Positions 44,839-53,768 of a stretch of 64,000 nt of DNA are shown piece by piece. The stretch spans positions 1 to 64,000 of the forward strand of contig NZ_FOWP01000009.1 of NCBI RefSeq assembly GCF_900115475.1. Direction: 5' to 3'. A model generated the notes under the pieces. It saw nothing but the letters and a program-made list of their open reading frames with translations, was not told the origin of the DNA and made no database searches. Both the position numbers and the translations under genes were made by a program. This DNA is from Ectopseudomonas composti (GTDB lineage Bacteria; Pseudomonadota; Gammaproteobacteria; Pseudomonadales; Pseudomonadaceae). Each line of letters begins with the position of its first letter. Position 1 is the stretch's first letter.

Positions 44839-45516
44839 TTACTGCGCGTAGTAATAGCCACGGCTGCGCAGGGCGAGAATGCGCGGGCGACCATCCGGGT
44901 GTGGGCCGAGCTTCTTGCGCAGGTTGCTCACGTGCATGTCCAGGCTACGGTCGTAGAGGGTCAGCTTGCGGCCCAGAGCGAGTTGCGCCAGGACCTGTTT
45001 GTCCACCGGTTCGCCCGGCTGGCGCAGCAAGGCCTCGAGCAGGCGGCTTTCGGAAAGGGTCAGGGGGATGTCGTGCTCGCCGATGCTGACCACGCCGCGA
45101 TTGGGGCTGAAGCTGAGGTCACCCAGTTCCAGCTGGCTGCTGGCCGGAGCGGGTACGGTGCGACGCAGCACGGCACGTAGGCGTGCGGTCAGCTCGCGTG
45201 GGTCGCAGGGTTTGGCCAGGTAGTCGTCGGCGCCCAACTCCAACCCCAGGATGCGGTCCAGCGGCTCGCCACGGGCAGAGAGCATCAGCACCGGCAGGTC
45301 CGGGTGCTCGCCACGCAACTGTTTGAGTAGCTCCAGACCGCTGCCGTCCGGCAACATCACGTCCAGCACCACGGCATCAGGCGCTTGCGTGACGAGGGCC
45401 TGACGGGCGCCGCTGGCCTCGTGGCAAGCGGTGACCTGAAAGCCTTCCTGGGTCAGCCAGCTGGCCAGCAGCTCGCAGAGTTCCTGGTCGTCATCGATCA
45501 GCAGAAGACGGCTCAT
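44839..45516 (-). CDS. cpxR: OmpR-type response regulator CpxR
   Basis: A 225-residue response regulator for envelope stress. The receiver domain has acidic pocket residues in LLLIDDDQE, phosphorylated Asp52 in VVLDVMLPDG, Thr/Ser switch region LMLSARGE and Lys in YLAKPCDPRE. The C-terminal winged helix shows LTLSESRLLEALLRQPGE and DMHVSNLRKKLGP, typical of OmpR/PhoB members. Its start is 3 bp after the upstream small gene. A kinase and CpxP-like gene follow on the same strand. Confidence 0.92.
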   Translation of the reverse strand: MSRLLLIDDDQELCELLASWLTQEGFQVTACHEASGARQALVTQAPDAVVLDVMLPDGSGLELLKQLRGEHPDLPVLMLSARGEPLDRILGLELGADDYLAKPCDPRELTARLRAVLRRTVPAPASSQLELGDLSFSPNRGVVSIGEHDIPLTLSESRLLEALLRQPGEPVDKQVLAQLALGRKLTLYDRSLDMHVSNLRKKLGPHPDGRPRILALRSRGYYYAQ

Positions 45517-45519
45517 GGC

Positions 45520-45900
45520 TTAGTTGATCCACTCGCGACGGGTCTTGCGCCGACCGCGCAACAGCGCACCGAGCACCATCGACACCAGGCTGAGAGCAGC
45601 GCCGAGGGCAAACCAGGTCTGCTCCTCGCTGAGCAGTTGTGGCCTGGCCTGGGCCTGGCTTTCCTTGAGTTGCATGCGCAGGCGCTGGTTTTCCTGGCGC
45701 AGGCGTTGCAGTTGCACGGCGCTGCTCGCTTGCTGCTCGTTGCGCAGTTGCTCGCTTTGCGCCAGGCGCTGTTCCAATTCCTGGCGCTGGTTATCGACAC
45801 TTGCCGCCGGAGCGGGCGGTTGAGCGAACTCTTCCTCTGCCTGCGCCGAAGCGCAGGTCAGCAACACGGTGACCAGCAGGGACAGCGGGATCGAGCGCAT
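45520..45900 (-). CDS. Small exported coiled-coil membrane protein in the cpx operon
   Basis: A 126-residue protein without a recognised family. It has an N-terminal signal-like segment (RSIPLSLLVTVLLTCASAQA), a Gln/Glu/Arg-rich coiled coil (about 35-85, heavy in QRLRQEN), and one membrane helix near 93-113 followed by a strongly basic cytosolic tail (RGRRKTRREWIN). It is tied to cpxR by a 3-bp gap, so it is probably part of the envelope-stress transcript. A sensor-accessory role is inference from position only. Confidence 0.75.
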   Translation of the reverse strand: MRSIPLSLLVTVLLTCASAQAEEEFAQPPAPAASVDNQRQELEQRLAQSEQLRNEQQASSAVQLQRLRQENQRLRMQLKESQAQARPQLLSEEQTWFALGAALSLVSMVLGALLRGRRKTRREWIN

Positions 45901-45942
45901 CGCGATTCCTTGTATGCGAGAGCAGCGTTGGTGACCCTGTAT

Positions 45943-46242
45943 TCAGGGCAGCACTTTCTTGAAGGGTTTGACCAGAACGTTGGCATATACGCCAGCGGTG
46001 CGGTAAGGGTCGGCATCGGCCCACTTCTGTGCGGCTTCGAGGGAGTCGAACTCGGCAACCACCAGGCTGCCGCTGAAACCCGCTGGGCCCGGATCGTTGC
46101 TGTCGACGGCCGGGTGCGGGCCGGCCAGCAGCAGGCGACCTTCCTGCTTCAGCTGCTCCAGACGGGCGAGGTGAGCGGGGCGGGTAGCCAGGCGATTTTC
46201 CAGGGAGTTTTCGACGTCGGTGGCGATGATGGCGTAGAGCAT
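45943..46242 (-). CDS. YciI-family protein
   Basis: A 99-residue ferredoxin-like YciI domain. The ATG at 46242 follows AAGGA and yields [22 protein letters not shown]. It has the family histidine in [23 protein letters not shown] and the D-P-Y motif [12 protein letters not shown]. Biochemical activity is unknown for most members. It is first in the line of genes leading to cpxR (43-bp gap to the coiled-coil gene). Confidence 0.9.
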   Translation of the reverse strand: MLYAIIATDVENSLENRLATRPAHLARLEQLKQEGRLLLAGPHPAVDSNDPGPAGFSGSLVVAEFDSLEAAQKWADADPYRTAGVYANVLVKPFKKVLP

Positions 46243-46361
46243 CTCAATCCTTATTTGGGGTCGAAGCGGGGGAGGAAGTGAAACCTTTGCGCCACACGGC
46301 AACAGCCTTGAGGCTAATGTGAGGCATAATAACAAACATCAATCTCAACGAAAGCGCCGCC

Positions 46362-47228
46362 ATGATTGTCGATCTTCACTGCCACAGCACCGCCTCCGAT
46401 GGCGCCCTGGCTCCCGCCGTACTGGTGGCCCGGGCGCATGAGCGTGGTGTGCGGATGCTGGCGCTGACTGATCATGACACCCTGGAAGGCCTCGATGAAG
46501 CACGTGGCGCTGCCGAGCCGCTAGGCATGCAGTTGGTCAATGGCATCGAATTGTCCTGTACCTGGGGCGGGGCGACCATTCACGTGTTGGGCTATGCCTT
46601 CGAACGCGAGGCACCGGCGCTGTGTGCTGCCATCGAGGCCTTGCATCACGGGCGCTGGCAACGTGCCGAGGAAATCGACCGACGCCTGGCAGCCAAAGGC
46701 ATGCCTGGCGCCCTGGAGGGCGCGCGCGCTGTCCAGCAGGAACTGGGTGACAGCGGTAACGCGCCGGCGCGTCCGCACTTCGCCGATTTTCTGGTGCGCG
46801 CCGGTCACGTGCGTGATCGCGCCGAGGCGTTCCGTAAATGGCTGGGCTCGGGCAAGTTGGGTGACGTCAAGCAGCATTGGCCTATGTTGGAAGAAACCGT
46901 CGCCACCTTACGCTCGGCCAGGGCCTGGATCAGCCTGGCGCATCCGTGGCAGTACGACTTTACTCGGAGTAAGCGTCGACGCCTGGTGGCCGACTTCGCT
47001 GCGGCCGGTGGTCATGCCCTGGAAGTGGTCAATGGCATGCAGCCAGCCGAGCAAATCGGTGGCCTGGCGATTCTGGCGCGTGAGTTCGGCTTGATGGCCA
47101 GTGTCGGCAGTGATTTCCACGCGCCGGGCGACTGGTCCGAGCTGGGCATGTACCGCCCGTTGCCCGATGACCTGACCGCGCTCTGGGAGCGCTTCGAACA
47201 TGCACAGCCATCCGCTGTCACTTCATGA
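46362..47228 (+). CDS. rnm: PHP-domain exonuclease RNase AM (YciV/TrpH)
   Basis: A 288-residue PHP phosphoesterase. Metal motifs are DLHCHSTASDG, LTDHDTLEG, the glutamate in NGIELSCTW, a histidine in ARPHFADFLV, SLAHPWQYD and GSDFHAPG. RNase AM is a 5'-3' exonuclease that matures rRNA 5' ends, with phosphatase activity towards 3',5'-bisphosphate nucleotides. It is divergent from the YciI gene, and the Sua5-type gene starts 14 bp downstream, an arrangement common in gammaproteobacteria. Confidence 0.92.
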   Translation: MIVDLHCHSTASDGALAPAVLVARAHERGVRMLALTDHDTLEGLDEARGAAEPLGMQLVNGIELSCTWGGATIHVLGYAFEREAPALCAAIEALHHGRWQRAEEIDRRLAAKGMPGALEGARAVQQELGDSGNAPARPHFADFLVRAGHVRDRAEAFRKWLGSGKLGDVKQHWPMLEETVATLRSARAWISLAHPWQYDFTRSKRRRLVADFAAAGGHALEVVNGMQPAEQIGGLAILAREFGLMASVGSDFHAPGDWSELGMYRPLPDDLTALWERFEHAQPSAVTS

Positions 47229-47241
47229 GCAGGGAGCAAGT

Positions 47242-47868
47242 GTGAGTCAATTTTTCCAGATTCATCCGGAAAACCCACAGGCACGCCTGGTAAAACAGGC
47301 CGTGGAAATCATTCGTGGCGGCGGGGTGGTGGTTTATCCGACTGATTCCTCATACGCACTGGGCTGCGCCATTGGCGACAAGAATGCGGTAGAGCGCATT
47401 CGTCGCCTGCGTCAGCTCGACGACAAGCACAACTTCACGCTGGTTTGCCGCGACCTTTCGCAGATCGGTCTGTTTGCCAAGGTCGACACCGCCTCCTTTC
47501 GCCTGCTGAAGAATCACACCCCGGGGCCCTACACCTTCATCCTCAACGCCACTCGCGAAGTGCCGCGCATGCTGCTGCACCCCAAGCGTCGCACCATCGG
47601 CATCCGTATTCCCAGTCATCCCATCGCCCTGGCGTTGCTGGAGCAACTGGGCGAGCCGTTGATGAGCGTCAGCCTGATCATGCCAGGCGATGAATTGCCA
47701 ATGTCCGATCCCTACGAAATGCGCCAGATCCTCGAGCACCATGTCGACCTGATCATCGATGGTGGTTTTGGCGGGCTGGAGGCCTCTACCGTGGTCAATC
47801 TTGCCGACGACAGCCCTGAAGTGCTGCGTGTCGGTTGCGGCGATCCGACGCCGTTCAAGGATCTCTGA
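47242..47868 (+). CDS. Sua5/YciO/YrdC-family protein (L-threonylcarbamoyladenylate synthase-like)
   Basis: A 208-residue YrdC-fold protein. The GTG at 47242 is selected because AGGGAG lies 6 bp before it and the product then starts SQFFQIHPENPQ like YciO. Landmarks: GGVVVYPTDSSYALGC, the nucleotide/RNA binding loop KHNFTLVCRDLSQIG, GPYTFILNAT and RRTIGIRIP. It may make threonylcarbamoyl-AMP for tRNA t6A, but YciO-branch proteins are only weakly active relative to TsaC, so the exact role is uncertain. It is probably co-transcribed with rnm. Confidence 0.88.
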   Translation: MSQFFQIHPENPQARLVKQAVEIIRGGGVVVYPTDSSYALGCAIGDKNAVERIRRLRQLDDKHNFTLVCRDLSQIGLFAKVDTASFRLLKNHTPGPYTFILNATREVPRMLLHPKRRTIGIRIPSHPIALALLEQLGEPLMSVSLIMPGDELPMSDPYEMRQILEHHVDLIIDGGFGGLEASTVVNLADDSPEVLRVGCGDPTPFKDL

Positions 47869-47887
47869 GGTAAGCCCGAAAAAAGCC

Positions 47888-47956
47888 GTCATGCCCGCGC
47901 AGGCGGGCATCCAGAATCTTCGAATGACCTGGACTCCCGCCTTCCGCGGGAGTGAC
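47888..47956. repeat. REP pair (GTCATGCCCGCGCAGG family)
   Basis: Two hairpin-forming arms, CCCGCGCAGGCGGGC near 47893 and CCCGCCTTCCGCGGG near 47936, are flanked by GTCAT and its inverse GTGAC. It is related to 37084-37157 and lies between the Sua5-type gene and trpS. Confidence 0.8.
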
Positions 47957-48056
47957 GATAAATCGCTTCTTCAGAACATCCCTGACACTGCCTTTTCCGT
48001 TGTGGCTGCAGCTACCCTATACTCCGTGGCCTTGTCTGGAATTTGGATAGAACGGT

Positions 48057-49271
48057 TTGAGCTTTAACGACTTCGAACGTCGGGTGCTTTCAGGGATGCG
48101 TCCGAGCGGTCGTCTGCATCTTGGGCACTATCAGGGTGTGCTGAAGAGCTGGGTCAAGTTGCAGCACGAATACGACTGCTTTTTCTGCATCGTCGACTGG
48201 CATGCCCTGACCACCGAGTACGCCGACGCCGGCCAGCTTTCCCAGCACGTCATGGACATGGCGGTGGACTGGTTGGCGGCAGGCGTAAGCCCCAGCTCCG
48301 CGACGCTGTTCGTGCAGTCGCAGGTGCCGGAACATGCCGAACTGCATTTGCTGCTGTCGATGATCTGCCCGCTCAGTTGGCTCGAGCGCGTGCCGTCCTA
48401 CAAGGAGCAGCAGGAGCGCCATAGCGGCAAGGATCTCTCGACCTACGGTTTCCTCGGTTACCCGCTGCTACAGGCAGCAGATATCCTGTTGTATCGCGCC
48501 GGTCAGGTGCCGGTAGGTGCCGATCAGCTCCCCCACATCGAATTTGCCCGTGAAGTGGCGCGCCGCTTCAACCATCTATACGGCAGCGAGCCGGATTTCG
48601 AGCGCAAGGCCGAGGCCGCCATCGGCAAGCTGGGCAAGAAGGTCGGCAAGCTCTACAGCAACCTGCGCAAGGCCTATCAGGAACAGGGCGATGTACAGGC
48701 GCTGGAGACGGCGCGCGCCTTGCTCAAGGAGCAGACCAGCATCACCCTGGGCGATCAGGAGCGTCTCTACGGTTATCTGGAAGGTGGTGGCAAGGTAATC
48801 CTGGGCGAGCCGCAGTCGATCGTTTCGGAGTGCTCGCGAGTACCTGGGCTGGATGGGCAGAAGATGGCCAAGTCCAGTGGCAATGCGATATTCCTGCGCG
48901 ATAGCGATGCAGAACTCGAGGAAAAGCTGCGGCGCATGCCCACCGATCCAGCGCGGGTGCACCGTGACGATCCGGGTGAGCCGCAACGCTGTCCGGTCTG
49001 GCCGCTGCATCAGCTCTATTCCAATGACGAGCAACTGCACTGGGTCCTGGACGGCTGTCGCAGCGCCTCGATTGGTTGCCTCGAATGCAAGAGCGCGCTG
49101 TGCTCGTCTCTGCAGAGCGAACTCGCGCCCCTGCAGCAGCGTGCCATCGATTATGAGGACAGCCCCGACCTGGTGCGCAGTATCCTCGCCGAGGGGGCCG
49201 AGCGTGCACGTGACGAAGCGCGTGAAACCCTGGCCGAAGTGCGCATGGCCATGGGCCTGAATTATCGTTGA
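48057..49271 (+). CDS. trpS: Tryptophan--tRNA ligase
   Basis: A 404-residue class I aminoacyl-tRNA synthetase. The frame can only start at the TTG at 48057 if it is to include SFNDFERRVLSGMRPSGRLHLGHYQG, which carries the HxGH motif (HLGH). The KMSKS equivalent is KMAKSSG near residue 270. Recognition elements GADQLPHIEFAREVARRFN are present. The TTG start has only a weak upstream purine stretch. Downstream, scpA starts 14 bp after its stop. Confidence 0.92.
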   Translation: MSFNDFERRVLSGMRPSGRLHLGHYQGVLKSWVKLQHEYDCFFCIVDWHALTTEYADAGQLSQHVMDMAVDWLAAGVSPSSATLFVQSQVPEHAELHLLLSMICPLSWLERVPSYKEQQERHSGKDLSTYGFLGYPLLQAADILLYRAGQVPVGADQLPHIEFAREVARRFNHLYGSEPDFERKAEAAIGKLGKKVGKLYSNLRKAYQEQGDVQALETARALLKEQTSITLGDQERLYGYLEGGGKVILGEPQSIVSECSRVPGLDGQKMAKSSGNAIFLRDSDAELEEKLRRMPTDPARVHRDDPGEPQRCPVWPLHQLYSNDEQLHWVLDGCRSASIGCLECKSALCSSLQSELAPLQQRAIDYEDSPDLVRSILAEGAERARDEARETLAEVRMAMGLNYR

Positions 49272-49285
49272 AGGAGCGCCAGTCG

Positions 49286-50110
49286 ATGAGTGATCCCGCC
49301 ACGCCAACAGTGGACAGCCAGGCCGGCGCCCAGCAGGAGCTGCCGTTCGCCCTGGTGTATGGCGAGGCGGTCACCGAGCTGCCGCTGGACCTCTATATTC
49401 CCCCGGATGCGCTGGAGGTCTTCCTCGAGGCCTTCGAGGGGCCGTTGGATCTGCTGCTCTATCTGATTCGCAAACAGAATATCGACATCCTCGACATCCC
49501 GGTGGCCGAAATCACCAAGCAGTACATGGGCTATGTCGAATTGATGAAGTCGGTGCGCCTGGAGCTGGCCGCCGAATACCTGGTCATGGCCGCCATGCTC
49601 GCCGAGATCAAGTCGCGCATGCTGTTGCCGCGTTCGGCCGACGTTGAGGAAGAAGAGGACGATCCGCGCGCCGAGTTGATCCGCCGCCTGCAGGAATACG
49701 AGCGCTTCAAGGCCGCTGCCGAGAGTGTCGATGAACTGCCGCGCGTCGGCCGCGACGTGACCGTACCGAAACTGGATGCGCCCGAAGCCAGGGCGCGCAA
49801 GCTGCTGCCGGATGTGAGCCTGGAAGAAGTGCTGCTGTCGATGGCCGAGGTGCTGCGCCGTGCCGACATGTTCGAAAGCCACCAGGTGACCCGTGAGGCC
49901 CTGTCCACCCGCGAGCGCATGAGTGAAGTGCTGGAGCGCCTCAAAGGCGGGGCGTTCGTGCCTTTCGCCGAACTGTTTACCGCCGAGGAGGGCCGGCTTG
50001 GCGTGGTGGTGACCTTCATGGCGGTACTCGAATTGATCAAGGAATCCCTGGTCGAGCTGGTGCAGAATGAGCCCTTCGCCGTCATCCATGTCCGAGCCCG
50101 CGCCGAATGA
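49286..50110 (+). CDS. scpA: Condensin subunit ScpA (kleisin)
   Basis: A 274-residue kleisin that bridges SMC heads with ScpB. The ATG at 49286 is chosen, with AAGGAG 9 bp upstream; a TTG 18 bp earlier is less likely. The N-terminal domain has FEGPLDLLLYLIRKQNIDILDIP and then EYLVMAAMLAEIKSRMLLP, both diagnostic. The C-terminal winged helix carries VVTFMAVLELIKESLVEL. ATGA overlap with scpB couples translation. Confidence 0.93.
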   Translation: MSDPATPTVDSQAGAQQELPFALVYGEAVTELPLDLYIPPDALEVFLEAFEGPLDLLLYLIRKQNIDILDIPVAEITKQYMGYVELMKSVRLELAAEYLVMAAMLAEIKSRMLLPRSADVEEEEDDPRAELIRRLQEYERFKAAAESVDELPRVGRDVTVPKLDAPEARARKLLPDVSLEEVLLSMAEVLRRADMFESHQVTREALSTRERMSEVLERLKGGAFVPFAELFTAEEGRLGVVVTFMAVLELIKESLVELVQNEPFAVIHVRARAE

Positions 50111-50904
50111 ACCTGAACGACCCCAAAGACCTGGCCCAGTTGCTCGAAGCCTTTCTCCTGGCTTCCGGCAAGGCGCAGTCGCTCGAGCGTCTTTTCGAAC
50201 TCTTCGAAGAGGCTGAGCGGCCTGAGCCCGAGCAGTTCAAGAAGGCGCTGGAGATTTTGCGTAAGTCCTGCGATGGCCGCGCTTTCGAGTTGAAGGAAGT
50301 TGCCTCGGGCTATCGTTTGCAGGTACGTGAACGCTTTGCCCCCTGGGTCGGCCGGCTCTGGGAGGAGCGCCCGCAGCGTTATTCCCGTGCGCTGCTGGAA
50401 ACCCTGGCGCTGATTGCCTATCGCCAGCCAATCACGCGTGGCGAGATCGAGGACGTGCGCGGTGTGGCAGTCAACAGCAACATCACCAAGACCCTGCTCG
50501 AACGCGAGTGGATTCGCGTGGTGGGTTATCGCGATGTGCCGGGTCGCCCGGCGATGTTCGCCACGACCAAGGGCTTTCTCGATCACTTCAACCTGAAGAG
50601 TCTCGACGAACTGCCGCCGCTCGCTGCCCTGCGCGAGCTGGAGCCAGAGCCTGAGCTGGCGCTGGATGACGACGCCGAGGTACCGGCTGGGCTGCAGGCA
50701 CGCGCCGATCTGCTCTTGCAGGACGATGGCGAAGCCGCCGAACCTCGCGAGGAAACCAACTTCCGCAGCCTGCTGGCTGAGCTGGATACCATGGAGCAAG
50801 GACTCAAAACCGATTTCGATGACCTGCGCTTGGCCGAGGAAGAAGAGGATGAAACGGTCGAAGATGATCTGGCCGACCTGGACGGCGATCAGCCGTTGCA
50901 TTGA
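50107..50904 (+). CDS. scpB: Condensin accessory protein ScpB
   Basis: A 265-residue ScpB with two winged-helix domains (residues about 5-85 and 95-170). Landmarks are LLEAFLLASGKAQSLERL, then ALLETLALIAYRQPITRGEIEDVRGV and LLEREWIRVVGYRDVPGRPAMFATT. The last 90 residues form an acidic, low-complexity tail (rich in Glu/Asp/Leu), longer than in many species. It starts inside the scpA stop. Confidence 0.93.
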   Translation: MNLNDPKDLAQLLEAFLLASGKAQSLERLFELFEEAERPEPEQFKKALEILRKSCDGRAFELKEVASGYRLQVRERFAPWVGRLWEERPQRYSRALLETLALIAYRQPITRGEIEDVRGVAVNSNITKTLLEREWIRVVGYRDVPGRPAMFATTKGFLDHFNLKSLDELPPLAALRELEPEPELALDDDAEVPAGLQARADLLLQDDGEAAEPREETNFRSLLAELDTMEQGLKTDFDDLRLAEEEEDETVEDDLADLDGDQPLH

Positions 50905-51001
50905 GATCGTTTAAGCCGTTTATCGAATACTTCAATCTCGCTGTTTGTCACTTGGCCTTTATTCTTGCGCTCGTTCGACCCTTTGCGGTCCAGGAGATCC
51001 A

Positions 51002-51184
51002 ATGAGCAAGAGTCCGTGCATCAAGGTCTGTGAATTCGAAAAGGACATCTGCCTCGGTTGCGGCCGCAGTCGCCAGGAGATCAAGGGATGGAAGCGGCTG
51101 GGCAAGGGCGAGCGCCTGGCTTTGCTGGCCGAAGCCGCTATGCGTCTGCTGGCGCTGGAGGCAACCGGGCGCCGCAAGTATTGA
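51002..51184 (+). CDS. DUF1289-family small cysteine protein
   Basis: A 60-residue protein from the ATG at 51002 after CAGGAGATCCA. It begins SKSPCIKVCEFEKDICLGCGR with four cysteines, and continues with EIKGWKRLGKGER, the full DUF1289 pattern. It is possibly a small metal-binding protein; function is unknown. It sits between scpB and rluB. Confidence 0.88.
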   Translation: MSKSPCIKVCEFEKDICLGCGRSRQEIKGWKRLGKGERLALLAEAAMRLLALEATGRRKY

Positions 51185-51330
51185 TCGCATGCTCGTGCAG
51201 GCGCCGCGCCTCGCGCCGTCTTGCAAGCCATGGCCAGGCGAATGCGGCAGCATCGTCTACCCTATGAGCTCCACAGCGCGTATGATGCGCGCCCTTCGAT
51301 CATCAACTACTACACCGGGAGGTGCCCAAG

Positions 51331-52488
51331 ATGACTGAGCACGAACAACCGCGTCCTGCAGGCGAGAAACTGCAGAAAGTCCTGGCTCGCCTTGGCCTTG
51401 CTTCGCGTCGCGAGATCGAGACGTGGATCGCCGAAGGTCGGGTCAAGGTCAATGGCGCTGCCGCGACCCTGGGTCAGCGCGTCGATGCCAACGACGCCAT
51501 CGCCCTCGACGGTCGCTTGCTCAAACGCGAAGAAATCACCGGCTCGGTACGCCGCGTGCTGATCTACAACAAGCCGGATGGCGAGATTTGCACCCGTGAC
51601 GACCCGGAAGGGCGGCCCACCGTCTTCGACCGCCTGCCGCGCCCCAAAGAGGGCCGTTGGATCAACATCGGTCGCCTCGATATCAACACCACCGGCTTGT
51701 TGCTGTTCACCACCGATGGTGAGCTGGCCAACCGCCTGATGCACCCTTCTTATCAGATGGACCGCGAATATGCGGTGCGTGTGCGTGGCGAAGTCACCGA
51801 GGAAATGCTGGAAAACCTCAAGAACGGTGTGATGCTCGAGGATGGCCCGGCCAAGTTCACCGATATCAAGGAAGCGCCCGGCGGTGAAGGCTTCAACCAC
51901 TGGTACCACTGCGTGGTGATGGAAGGGCGCAACCGTGAGGTGCGTCGTCTGTGGGAGTCCCAAGGCCTGGTGGTCAGCCGTCTGAAGCGCGTGCGCTTCG
52001 GTCCGGTGTTCCTCACCTCCGAGCTGACCATGGGCCGCTGGCGGGAAATGGAGCAGCGCGAAGTGGATATCCTCAGCGCTGAAGTCGGCCTTACCCCGCA
52101 GGCGCTGCCGGCGATGAAGGAAAAGACCCGCGAGAAGCTCGATCGCCTGCAGCGCAAGTCGGCCAAGCCGGTAGAGGTGCGTGGCAAGCGGGTGTTGCGT
52201 CCGGCAAAAGACGAGGCCGGTGCCGAGAGTGCGCGCCCGAGTCGTACACCACGCCGTGAAGATGCTGAGCAGCGCGCGCCGCGTGGTCCGCGTAAAGAGG
52301 GTGGTGAGCGCCGTGAGAATGGCCGTGGCACACCGGTGGCGGAGCGTCCGAACGATGTGAAGAAGCGTCAGCCGCGTCCGTCCGTGGAGTTGGCCGACCG
52401 TCCGGCGCGCAAGCCGCGCCCGACGGCGCCTGGTAAGCGCCCACCTTCTGGTGATGGTCAGCGCCCGGGCTTCGGTCGCAAGCGCTGA
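51331..52488 (+). CDS. rluB: 23S rRNA pseudouridine(2605) synthase RluB
   Basis: A 385-residue pseudouridine synthase that modifies 23S rRNA helix 93. The ATG at 51331 follows GGAGG by 9 bp. There is an S4 RNA-binding domain ([19 protein letters not shown]), catalytic Asp in [14 protein letters not shown] and the RsuA-type KKLxR-like segment [14 protein letters not shown]. The last 110 residues are a disordered, Arg/Lys/Pro-rich tail that is long for the family and probably binds RNA. A strong terminator follows. Confidence 0.93.
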   Translation: MTEHEQPRPAGEKLQKVLARLGLASRREIETWIAEGRVKVNGAAATLGQRVDANDAIALDGRLLKREEITGSVRRVLIYNKPDGEICTRDDPEGRPTVFDRLPRPKEGRWINIGRLDINTTGLLLFTTDGELANRLMHPSYQMDREYAVRVRGEVTEEMLENLKNGVMLEDGPAKFTDIKEAPGGEGFNHWYHCVVMEGRNREVRRLWESQGLVVSRLKRVRFGPVFLTSELTMGRWREMEQREVDILSAEVGLTPQALPAMKEKTREKLDRLQRKSAKPVEVRGKRVLRPAKDEAGAESARPSRTPRREDAEQRAPRGPRKEGGERRENGRGTPVAERPNDVKKRQPRPSVELADRPARKPRPTAPGKRPPSGDGQRPGFGRKR

Positions 52489-52494
52489 TAAACG

Positions 52495-52523
52495 AAAAAA
52501 GGGACTCCGCGGAGTCCCTTTTT
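52495..52523 (+). terminator. Intrinsic terminator after rluB
   Basis: AAAAAAGGGACTCCGCGGAG and its continuation TCCCTTTTT form a nearly perfect palindrome with A-tract and T-tract on both sides, starting 7 bp after the rluB stop. It could work in both directions and so also shield rluB from the facing diguanylate cyclase gene. Confidence 0.92.
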
Positions 52524-52566
52524 CATTCTGGTGCAGATACAACCTGAACCATGCTTCTAGAGCGTT

Positions 52567-52587
52567 CCCGGATTTCATCCGGGCTAC
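52567..52587. repeat. Single REP unit (GTAGCCCGGAT family)
   Basis: CCCGGATTTCATCCGGGCTA is the inverted form of the family unit, lying alone between rluB and the diguanylate cyclase gene. Confidence 0.65.
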
Positions 52588-52600
52588 GCAGCGCGGTCTT

Positions 52601-53527
52601 TCAGCCGGCCATGGACAGGCGATTACGGCCTTCGCGCTTGGCCACATAGAGTGCGTTGTCGGCGCGGCGTAACAGGCTTTCGCTTGACTCTCCCGGCAGC
52701 AGGCTGGAACAGCCCAGGCTGATGGACACGTCGATGGGGCGGCCGGCATCCAGGCATTGCAGCTCCATCACGGCAAAGCGCAGGCGCTCGCCCACCAGCG
52801 CGGCCCCTTCGCGGCTGGTACCGGAAAGAACCACCAGAAACTCCTCGCCGCCATAGCGAAACACCATGTCGATGTTGCGCAGCTGGTTCTTCAGGGTCTG
52901 GGCGACCGCTTTCAGCACTTCATCGCCAAGCGCGTGGCCGTGGTTGTCGTTGATGGTCTTGAAGTGGTCGATATCGAGCATCAATAGCGACAACGGTTGC
53001 AGGTTGCGACGGGCCAGGTCCACCTCGCGCTGCAGGACCTGATCCATGGCGATGCGATTGCCGGTGTCGGTCAGCGGGTCGCGCAGGGCGCTTTGCAGGG
53101 CGGTGCGGTAGAGCAGGGCATTGCGTAGTGGGAACAGCAGGCTGGCCAGCAACGATTCCAGCTGGACCAATTCATCTTCAGCGAAGCGTTGCTTGCGGCG
53201 GAATATCAGCTCACCCAGGTACGCACCCTCATGGCTCAGGCGATAGCCGGCCGAGTGGGGCGCACGCTCGCCCAGCTCGAGGCGCAGGTCATGCGAGGGA
53301 TGCTGGAAAGCCAACGCGTCGAGCGGCACTAGGCGCTGCACTTCACGAAAGAACAGGTTGAGGATTCGTTCCACATCCAGGCTGGTCTGCAGTTGCAGAC
53401 TCAGTTGGTGGCGCAGCTCGACCAGGCTGGCGGGCTTCAGTGGCAGCGTACGCGTGCCGGTGAAGCCGAGACGTTGCAATTTGGCAGCGTCGAAATCGAT
53501 GGTGTTGGACTGGCTGGGGGGAACCAT
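52601..53527 (-). CDS. Soluble GGDEF diguanylate cyclase with GAF-like domain
   Basis: A 308-residue cytosolic enzyme predicted to make c-di-GMP. Residues about 30-145 look like a GAF-type sensor (LDVERILNLFFREVQRLVPLDALAF). The GGDEF domain shows DPLTDTGNRIAMD, DIDHFKTINDNHGH, RYGGEEFLVVLSG and an RNID inhibitory site five residues before GGEEF, so it should be active and feedback-inhibited. No membrane helices are seen. It converges on rluB. Confidence 0.9.
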   Translation of the reverse strand: MVPPSQSNTIDFDAAKLQRLGFTGTRTLPLKPASLVELRHQLSLQLQTSLDVERILNLFFREVQRLVPLDALAFQHPSHDLRLELGERAPHSAGYRLSHEGAYLGELIFRRKQRFAEDELVQLESLLASLLFPLRNALLYRTALQSALRDPLTDTGNRIAMDQVLQREVDLARRNLQPLSLLMLDIDHFKTINDNHGHALGDEVLKAVAQTLKNQLRNIDMVFRYGGEEFLVVLSGTSREGAALVGERLRFAVMELQCLDAGRPIDVSISLGCSSLLPGESSESLLRRADNALYVAKREGRNRLSMAG

Positions 53528-53768
53528 GGAGCTGAACCTCTGGCGCGATGGTGCGACGAGAGGGTTAGAGCGAATTTCATGCCAGGTGGTTCAGATTGGG
53601 TAAAAGTCCTGTGAAGTCAGTCACTTATATTGTTTCAGTCGTGCTGGGCGGCAAGTGATTGCCGGTTGTCTGACGGCAGTGCTGGCAATGTGCTGCCGCT
53701 CGGCGGGGGCTGTGGCGGATTTTTGTCGTGCCATGACCCGCTGATGGGGGTGGGTCATGGCACGGTGC

